Assembly: GCA_015179125.1 (NCBI GenBank)
Contig: WHVA01000485.1
Span: 19,722-83,721 of the forward strand
Length of the DNA stretch: 64,000 nucleotides
Reading direction: 5' to 3'
DNA from: Gautieria morchelliformis
Lineage: Eukaryota > Basidiomycota > Agaricomycetes > Gomphales > Gomphaceae
Shown in pieces: positions 56,895 to 64,000 of the stretch (within the stretch, counting starts at the first letter, position 1; each line of letters begins with the position of its first letter). The notes below the pieces were generated by a model. The model made no database searches and had not been told where the DNA came from. It saw only the letters and a program-made list of their open reading frames with translations. Position numbers and translations under genes: made by a program.

Positions 56895-57378
56895 TATAAG
56901 GGCAACCTGGGCAGACGCTCTACACTCAAGCGGCGAACTGGCGAAGGGGGATCCAAAGTGAGATAGAGAACTATATACAGGACATAGACATACCTGGCGA
57001 AGGGGGATCCAAAGAGAAAACTCTAAGGAACCCCTTCGCCACCTAACTACGACTATAAGCAAACGTGGGCATGCTAGCCCGATCACCGAATGCCCGAGTT
57101 ACATAAGCAATCATGCCAGCGATAACAGGGCTGGACAGATAAGGAAGGAATGATGTCGGAAGGGGCCGGAAAAGGAAGGGAAATAAATGGAACACAAGAC
57201 AGAGGGATGCTAAAGGCTATGAGAAGCTCAGGGGCCACCAACAACACGCTGTGATGATGCAGTGTGTGATAACGCACAGTGCAACCACGCACGGTGTGAC
57301 CATGCACAGTGCGATCGTACACAGTGCGATCATGCACAGTGTGATCATGCACAGTGCGTGATTTGTGTTCCCCTGACA
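56895..57378 (-). repeat. 5' LTR of element D
   Basis: 484 bp, with one more 15-bp U3 repeat unit than the other LTR. The right edge ...CCTGACA is followed directly by the target duplication GTTCC. Confidence 0.95.
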
Positions 57379-57383
57379 GTTCC

Positions 57384-58754
57384 CTAGTTCAATTATCATA
57401 CATCTACATTGTGGACTACCTTGCCATGTTGTGATCATCGTCCTGAACCTTTCTTTCTGTCGTGAGGAAAGACTCGTCAGATGCGGATTCCTGTTTGACT
57501 CGATTTATCTCATGGCTTCACGCACACGAATAACGACCCGTAATGTCCATTACAACAATTTCTATTCACGATTGCCCTAACGATCTCTCTCTTACTATCC
57601 AATCCTACTCCGAGCACCGTGAGACACATGCACACACACCCGAGCCTACAAGCCCTTCACCGAGTCCGAGCCGAGTCACACTCACCGAGTCGAGTCAAGT
57701 ACAGCACACCACCACCGAGTTCCTTAGATCCCACGAGTTGAGTCGAGACACGAGTACAATTGACGAGCTGAGTACCTGGGTGGACCGAGTCGATCCCACA
57801 CCACGATCAGGGCACATGATATATATTCTCCATTACCTTCGAGCCGCGCACATTATTCCTACCCAGTCCCTACTACCGTCCCGCCTTATCCTTCAAGCCA
57901 TCACATAAGGATGTTCCATTCCGCCTCATGTCCAGGCCAGACCGAGTAAGCAATCTGCAGCACGGATGTACAGTAGCGGCGGTATGTACGCACCTACCGT
58001 ATGCACAGTTCCACTATCCCCATCACTCATCCCCACGTACCGAGACCCCTATCCGAGTTAGTATAAATAGTACTACATGTATGACTGAAACGAACACGAA
58101 CCTTTTTTGATACTTTGTTCGACTTCGAGTCATTAGTCGAACTTCAAGCTACATTCATCTCTTGCGATCCACATCGAACTCGGCCTCGAGCCAAAGGCCG
58201 CATCCCTACCCTATTCGAGACTTATCCTTCTGTCGCTTTCTGCTACTCCCGAGAAAGGACTGGGACTTCACTTGTGAGTCCTCACCTCTTGTCATCACCA
58301 CTTTGCCCTTTGGGCCTTTGCCAATGAAAGGATCATTCATCTCTGAATGGCCTTTCCACAGAGCTTTGCACATTACACCATTGAGCAACCTGAGCCATTC
58401 GCTTTGAATGTAGGTTAGGGTACTTTACTTACACTACCCTATACCTTGTAAATCTTTACTGGTTTGGCACTCTTCACTGAACCACATTCTTTGCTGGACA
58501 AGGCATTCAAGAATTCACTGTGTTTGTATCTCCATAATTCGCTAACACACAATACTAAATACCCAAAAACAAAACTTGACACATTTATAGCTTGCTCTTG
58601 CACATCTGCACTTGTTCACTGTGCCCTGCACCTCGCAAAGGTAAGCTGGCCCCTGCTTGCATGCTGTGCCCCTGCTCGCATACTGTGCCCCCACTTGCAT
58701 GCTGTGGCCCTGCTAACCAAGCTATAGACCTGCAGGTCCAATTCACTTCCTCTC
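57384..58754. other. Intergenic; CGAGT-rich tract, no supported gene
   Basis: About 57650-57800 is rich in GAGTC/CGAGT motifs. A 121-codon ORF at 57543-57908 and others have no recognised features. Confidence 0.4.
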
Positions 58755-59138
58755 TTTAAGGGCAACTCTCCTTAGATAGTGGAACTCACATGGTCTGGCA
58801 GAGGAGGATCCAAAGAACATGGATAAGGGCTATCTACATGACATACAAATTACCTGGCAGAGGAGAGCTAAGGAACTCTGCTGCCAGCATACTACTTATA
58901 TACCCTGCACCCCTGATAGAAGTCAGGGACACCCACTCCACTACTGACACAAATCTGAACCTTTGTGGTACTTGCTTAACATGTGTGACTCAGCACAGGA
59001 CCTTGGTGCCACTCTGGGATAACTGCTGAAGCCAGAGGCTCAGGAACTTGGTTCTGACCTAGGGACTTGCTCAGGTTGGACCTGGATCTTGGGTTGGGGC
59101 CAAAGCCGAGACCAGAGATGGACCTGGAAGGGGAGCAG
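58755..59138 (-). repeat. Partial LTR of a further related family
   Basis: It starts TTTAAGGGCAACTC and repeats the layout of the A and D LTR 3' halves (two ggatccaaag-like boxes, then ctaaggaactct). The sequence is different. It stops without the expected CCTGACA end where the LTR of element E begins. Confidence 0.65.
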
Positions 59139-59673
59139 TGTCAGGGGACACCCTGTTTTCCATTTCCGATTCCGATTCCATCTCCGCCTCCGCTCTCGGA
59201 AATGATTCCGCTTCTGGGAGAACTTCCACCAGTTCTGTTCGCCTTCCCTCCCTTTCCGACTCCGCTTCCGATTCCGATTCCATCTCCGCCTCCGCTCTCG
59301 GAAATGATTCCGCTTCTGGGAGAACTTCCACCAGTTCTGTTCGCCTTCCCAGTTCCACTCCAATTTCCGAGTTCCACCCTCGGAACAGTGTCGGAAATCA
59401 AGCGACTCGCGTAATAGGTGACATCAAGGGTCGATCAAGGGTCAGGGAGGTGCAGGGTTGATGGCGGGTGCCAAGTGTTGTCCCTGGCTGCGCAGCGTAG
59501 TATAATACGGGCTCGCTGACATTGGGGGTCCTTAGACTTTTCTCTTTGGATTTCCCCTTGTCAGGTGAGAATCCCCTCTCTTGTATGCTCTGTTCATTTA
59601 TACAGACTTTGGATTTCCCCTTGTCAGTTGTGTGGTAGTGTGATCTCCACAACTAGCCAGGGTTGCCCTTACA
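59139..59673 (+). repeat. 5' LTR of element E with internal duplication
   Basis: 535 bp, TGTCAGGGG...CCTTACA. It is longer than the 468-bp LTRs of A mainly because a 102-bp U3 block (starting at 59174 and again at 59276) is tandemly duplicated. The TATA box TATAATA is at 59501-59507 and the inferred transcript start AGACTTTTCT at 59534-59543. Confidence 0.95.
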
Positions 59674-59675
59674 GC

Positions 59676-59685
59676 AGAAAAGTCT
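59676..59685 (+). promoter_or_regulatory. Self-complementary primer-binding site of element E
   Basis: AGAAAAGTCT, two bases after the LTR, is the exact complement of AGACTTTTCT at 59534-59543. Confidence 0.75.
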
Positions 59686-59860
59686 CTCCCATAGAGGACC
59701 GGCGGTCGTACTGCATGTCGCAGCCGCCATAGGTGCGTTCGGAATCGGAGACAGCGACTCGGAGATCGCAACCTCTTCCGCACACACAGCGTACGACAGC
59801 CCTTCTTCTTACGTCGAGCTCCCAACCCCGGAAATCCCGTCCCACATTTCTCCTTCCGAC

Positions 59861-61036
59861 ATGGATCCGGACGATCGTCTTCGGAATATGGAGGAGGAAT
59901 TGACGCGGAACCGGATGAAGACCGACGCGATTGAAACAGCCTTGCAAGCGATTTTGGCTAAGTTAGATATTCCACAAGGTGGTGGAAATGAAATGTTGGA
60001 TGATCCGGATTTCGGAAAAGCGGAACTAGCGGAGGAGAGAAAGTCCGCGAAGTTAGCAAAGGTCAAACCTGCAACTCCGGCGGACTTTGACGGAGATCGG
60101 GAGAAGGGACGCGCATTCTTCAACACATGCAGCATCTACTTCGCAATTGTCGGAGACCTCTTTCCGAACGACCAGGCTCGGATTCACTGGGCATTGTCCT
60201 TTTTCAAGTCGGACCGCGCATCCCGTTTTGCAAACAAGGTGATCCGACATGAAGCAAAGGGCAAGGGGAACTACTTCCGAGACTGGGACGCCTTCGAGAA
60301 AACATTTTCCGACCAGTTCTGCCCAAAAAATGAGCAGCTCACAGCCCTTACGAAGCTCGAGGGGACCAGCTGGTACCAGGCCAAGGATCCGGTCGATGAC
60401 TATATCGATCGCTTCCAGGAGCTCATCGACCTTGCGGAGTATGATGATGACAAGACGATCGTCATCAAATTCCGACGAGGACTCGATCCGACACTCCAGA
60501 ACCAAGTTGCGCTGCTTGGGGATGGAGCTCCGGACTTTGATGACCCGGAAGGGTGGTACCAAGCTGCACAGAGGGTGTCCCGGAACAGGGAAGCAAATGA
60601 GGCCTTCGTGGAGACGAGCCGGAATATGACGCGCAGTTCCACTCGTCCTACTCCACCTGTGCCAAAATCCGGAAGCGCATTCATTCCCATGCGGAAAGTA
60701 TTTCCGACGCTTTCTCCGCCCGCTCCTATTAGGAACCATAGCCCTCCTCCCTCGAAGAGTGGCCCTGCCCCGATGGATGTTGACCGCATGCGCGGAAAAG
60801 GCCGCGGAACTATCACCTGCTTCCGATGTCAACAACCAGGCCACTATGCCCGCGAGTGCCCCCAAGCATTTGACATCCGGCTTATGACCACAGAGGAGAA
60901 ACTCGAGCTCCTTCCAGAGTTCCTCGCACTTGCGGACATAAGCGGAGCGCCTACTGCGGAAGGAGTTTCCGACAATGCGGAACATGGCGCATCGGAAGCG
61001 GAAGATGCGTCGGATTTTGTGACGCGCAGCGGGTGA
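59861..61036 (+). CDS. Intact Gag of element E
   Basis: 391 residues from ATG 59861, the first in-frame ATG although the frame is open back into the LTR. An N-terminal helix (DRLRNMEEELTRNRMKTD) is followed by a capsid-type core (FFNTCSIYFAIVGDLFPNDQ, FEKTFSDQFCPKNEQ, VDDYIDRFQELIDLAEYDDD). A basic linker leads to the CCHC knuckle CFRCQQPGHYAREC that binds element RNA. It ends SDFVTRSG-stop. Pol follows in the -1 frame without its own ATG. A 358-codon antisense ORF opposite it is a coding shadow. Confidence 0.9.
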   Translation: MDPDDRLRNMEEELTRNRMKTDAIETALQAILAKLDIPQGGGNEMLDDPDFGKAELAEERKSAKLAKVKPATPADFDGDREKGRAFFNTCSIYFAIVGDLFPNDQARIHWALSFFKSDRASRFANKVIRHEAKGKGNYFRDWDAFEKTFSDQFCPKNEQLTALTKLEGTSWYQAKDPVDDYIDRFQELIDLAEYDDDKTIVIKFRRGLDPTLQNQVALLGDGAPDFDDPEGWYQAAQRVSRNREANEAFVETSRNMTRSSTRPTPPVPKSGSAFIPMRKVFPTLSPPAPIRNHSPPPSKSGPAPMDVDRMRGKGRGTITCFRCQQPGHYARECPQAFDIRLMTTEEKLELLPEFLALADISGAPTAEGVSDNAEHGASEAEDASDFVTRSG

Positions 61037-64000
61037 GATGTGTGCCCCTGCTGCCTGTACATAACCGGTTTGCCTGTCTTGAAGTAGAGAATGAAAAGCC
61101 CCGACTCCCCTCACTTCATACAGACCCACCGGATAAAGTCACACAAAAGCCAAATCCGACACCCCGTCTATCCCGCATCCGCCCTTGGGAGAGACGCCTT
61201 CCGAAGCGCTATGTCGTTGCTGCCACCCTGGCCCCAAGTCACTAGTCATTAAGGTAGAGATCCAGACGACAGATACGGCGGAAGTCAAATCCGGACCCGC
61301 CCTTGTCGATTGCGGGGCCACTGGTCAGTTTATGGACCGGGACTATGTGGAACGGAACCGACTGACGACGCGGAAGTTGCAACGTGCAATCCCGGTGTTC
61401 AATGTGGATGGAAGCCCCAATGAGGCAGGGTCCATCATGGAGATAGTGGACACAATTCTCCGCTACGATGGACACTCGGAACGCACTTCCTTCGCTGTCA
61501 CCAGCCTGGGGAAGCAAGACATCATCCTTGGGTTTACCTGGCTTCAAGAGCACAACCCGGAGATCAATTGGCAGACTCGGAAGGTACTGATGAGTCGATG
61601 TCCAGCCAAGTGTCACATGTGCCGGTCGGAAGTGCGGAAGGAGCACCAGGAGCAGCGGAAGACCGAACGGCTCATACAGACATGTCGTTCCGGCCCCCAT
61701 CCACTGCTTGCAGAAGAAGACTCGGAAGCGGAATTTGACCCGGATCCCCCTTCCAATTCCGATTCCGACGTCATCCGACTCGGCCTGGAAGACGCTCTGA
61801 CGGAAGGGAGCGCCTGCTGTACGTAAACCTTCCGCCGGAGGCGGAACACATCCGCGCCACCGGAAATATTTCGCAACGCCTTGCTGAAGCCTCTAAGAGG
61901 TATGATAGAGTGGAGGCGGAAATTCCGGAGTACCTGCGGGAGTTTGAGGACGTCTTCTCCAAGGAGTCGTTTGATGCCCTGCCTCCGCGGAAACTGTGGG
62001 ACCATGCCATCGAGTTGGAGCCTGGGTCGAAGCCCACCAACTGCAAGGTCTACCCGCTGTCACCCAAGGAGCAGGTAGAGCTCGATGCATTCCTTGCGGA
62101 AAATCTCCGTACAGGGAGGATCCGCCCCTCCAAGTCACCCATGGCATCTCCGGTGTTCTTCATCAAGAAGAAGGACGGCTCGCTCAGACTTGTGCAGGAT
62201 TACCGGGCCTTGAATGCGATCACGATCAAGAACCGGTACCCCATTCCGCTCATTTCCGAATTGATCACACAACTCCGCGGGGCGAAGTACTTCACCAAGC
62301 TGGATGTCCGCTGGGGCTTCAATAATGTCCGGATCCGGGAGGGAGATGAGTGGAAGGCCGCATTCCGCACCAACCGAGGACTCTTTGAGCCACAGGTCAT
62401 GTTCTTTGGCCTCACCAACAGTCCTGCCACGTTCCAGACAATGATGAATGACATTTTCCGTGACATGATAGCAGAAGGGGTTGTCTGCGTCTACCTCGAT
62501 GACATCCTCATCTTCACAAAAACAATGTCCGAACATCGGGAAGTCGTGCGGAGAGTGCTGGAACGACTCCGGGAGTACAACCTGTGTCTCAAGCCGGAAA
62601 AGTGCGAATTTGAGCGGACGCGGATAGGTATCTTGGGGTGATCGTGTCGGAAGGAAAGGTGGAAATGGACCCCGTCAAGGTTTCCGGTGTGTCGGATTGG
62701 CCGGTGCCGCGGAACAAGAAGGAAGTCCAGTCCTTCATTGGGTTTGTCAATTTCTACCGGCGGTTCATCAAGGACTTCTCCTGCCACGCCCGTGCCCTCT
62801 TCGACCTCACCAAGAAGGAGGTTGGATGGCGTGGGGAGAGCCGGAACGGGCCTCCTTTGACAAACTCAAAGAGCTGATCACTTCCGCCCCGGTCCTGATC
62901 TTTCCCGACGACTCTCGCCCTTACCGAGTGGAGGCGGATTCTTCCGACGCAGCTACCGGAGCGGTCTTGTCGCAACAGTCATCGGAAGAAGGTGGGGGTG
63001 GCATCCGATTGCCTTCTTCTCTAAGAGTCTCAGTCCGGTCGAGCGGAACTACGAGATCCATGACAAGGAGATGCTGGCAATCATCCGAGCGCTGGAGGAG
63101 TGGCGACACTTCCTCGAGGGTGCTCTATGCCCATTTGAGATCTGGACAGACCACAAGAACCTTGAGTATTTCCGCACGTCTAAGAAGTTGAACCGACGAC
63201 AAGCACGGTGGTCCCTACACCTGTCCCGGTTTGACTTCATGCTCCACCACCGCCCCGGCCGCACCATGGCAAGCCCGATGCCCTATCCCGCCGTGCGGAT
63301 CATGGAAGCGGAAGCGGAGACAATGCGGATATGACACTGCTCCGCCCAAGTCTCTTTGCAATCCGCGCCCTAGAAGGAGTGACTGCAGTTGGAGCGGAAG
63401 CGGAAATGCTCCGGGACATCCGGAGACAGTATCGGAATGGAGAGAAGGAGGAGTCGGTGGTGAAGGCAGTGGAGGAACTTCGGAAAGGGCACTCACGGTC
63501 TGTACGGGCAGTGGAATGGTCGGAACGGGATGGGCTGCTCCACTTCAGAGGCAAGGTCTACGTTCCAGATGGGGCGGACCTCCGCCGCCGCATCGTGTCC
63601 CAGCACCATGACACACGGGTCGCTGGGCATGCTGGCAGGTGGAAGACGCTGGAGTTAGTGGCTCGGAATTACTGGTGGCCTCAGATGTCCCGCTACATTG
63701 GACAGTACGTGAAGAATGTGACCTTTGTCTCCGAACCAAAGCGCAACGACATCCCCCGTCGGAGAACTTGTTCCGCTCCCGATTCCCGAATCCCGCTGGG
63801 ACACCATCAGTGTCGACTTCATCGTTGAACTCCCAGAGTCTCATGGCTACGACGCGATCATGAACGTCGTGGATTCGGTAAGCAAGGTGTCCCACTTCAT
63901 TCCGACGCACACGACGATCACAGCCCTCGGAGCGGCCCGCCTGTTCCTTGCACATGTCTGGAAGTTGCATGGGCTCCCGAAGCAAGTTGTTTCCGGACGA
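61012..64000 (+). pseudogene. Pol of element E, partial, at least eight 1-bp deletions
   Basis: Protease (LVDCGATG), RT (YLDDILIF), RNase H and the start of integrase are readable, but only across several frames. Against element A, single bases are missing near 61226, 61806, 62627, 62832, 62996, 63268, 63716 and 63753. Most are in G or C runs, and I saw no insertion. The window edge cuts the integrase after VVSG/R-type sequence. Confidence 0.9.

Larger units (their letters stand above)
51278..57378 (-). mobile_element. Ty3/gypsy chromovirus D, full length, TSD GTTCC
   Basis: A 6101-bp element reads on the minus strand. It is flanked by GTTCC at 51273-51277 and 57379-57383, a clean 5-bp target duplication. 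The LTRs are 51278-51746 and 56895-57378. They differ by about eight substitutions and one 15-bp repeat unit, so the insertion is older than A. Gag and Pol each have a single frame broken only by TGA codons. It is a distinct family from A/E but shares their overall plan. Confidence 0.97.
59139..64000 (+). mobile_element. Ty3/gypsy chromovirus E, plus strand, runs off window
   Basis: Same family as A, opposite orientation. The 5' LTR is 59139-59673, gag is intact, and pol is broken by at least eight single-base deletions. The window ends inside the integrase, so the 3' LTR and target duplication cannot be judged. Confidence 0.95.

Noticed and set aside
60053-61129. 358-codon antisense ORF opposite Gag of element E
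   Set aside because: It mirrors a conserved Gag frame and its high GC third positions; the same shadow appears opposite A.
1-64000. CRISPR arrays, bacterial operons or ribosomal RNA
   Set aside because: No spacer-repeat pattern, no rRNA-like sequence, and gene structure is clearly eukaryotic.

Overview
The window is fungal nuclear DNA, most likely from an agaricomycete basidiomycete. The genes have many 46-77 bp GT-AG introns, and the window carries basidiomycete-type families: an FunK1-like/agaricomycete kinase, a DUF2306-type membrane protein, a KDZ/Plavaka-like transposase relic and Ty3/gypsy chromoviruses. I cannot resolve genus or species. All exon structures below were assembled by eye from splice signals and reading frame.

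Layout. 1-8 kb: repeat-rich DNA with a copied kinase exon, a 237-bp satellite, one kinase gene (minus strand) and a DNA-transposon relic. 8.25-14.46 kb: chromovirus A (minus strand, 468-bp LTRs). 14.9-24.5 kb: an old Ty3/gypsy element B (minus), riddled with stops, split by a 646-bp AT-rich insertion and by a tandem duplication. 25-27.7 kb: an inverted repeat around a carboxylesterase relic, plus a 110-bp tandem array. 27.7-48.1 kb: the gene-rich island. In order it holds a type I membrane protein, MCM10, a peroxisomal-type Lon protease, an acyl-CoA synthetase (minus), malate dehydrogenase (minus), a DUF2306-like membrane protein (minus) and a large coiled-coil protein. 48.5-50.8 kb: a Ty1/copia relic carrying a nested solo LTR. 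51.28-57.38 kb: chromovirus D (minus, TSD GTTCC). 58.8-64 kb: an LTR fragment and chromovirus E (plus strand, same family as A), which runs off the window.

How it fits together. Three neighbouring host genes end in peroxisomal targeting-like tripeptides (Lon SRL, acyl-CoA synthetase AKL, malate dehydrogenase PKL), so 35-42.5 kb reads as a peroxisome-themed neighbourhood (inference). The transposons show two different modes of inactivation: TGA stops at probable arginine codons in B, D and the copia relic, and single-base deletions in A and E. Both chromovirus families carry a 10-nt primer-binding site complementary to their own predicted transcript start, and the two families differ by a compensated base pair. 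That is direct sequence evidence for Tf1-type self-priming.
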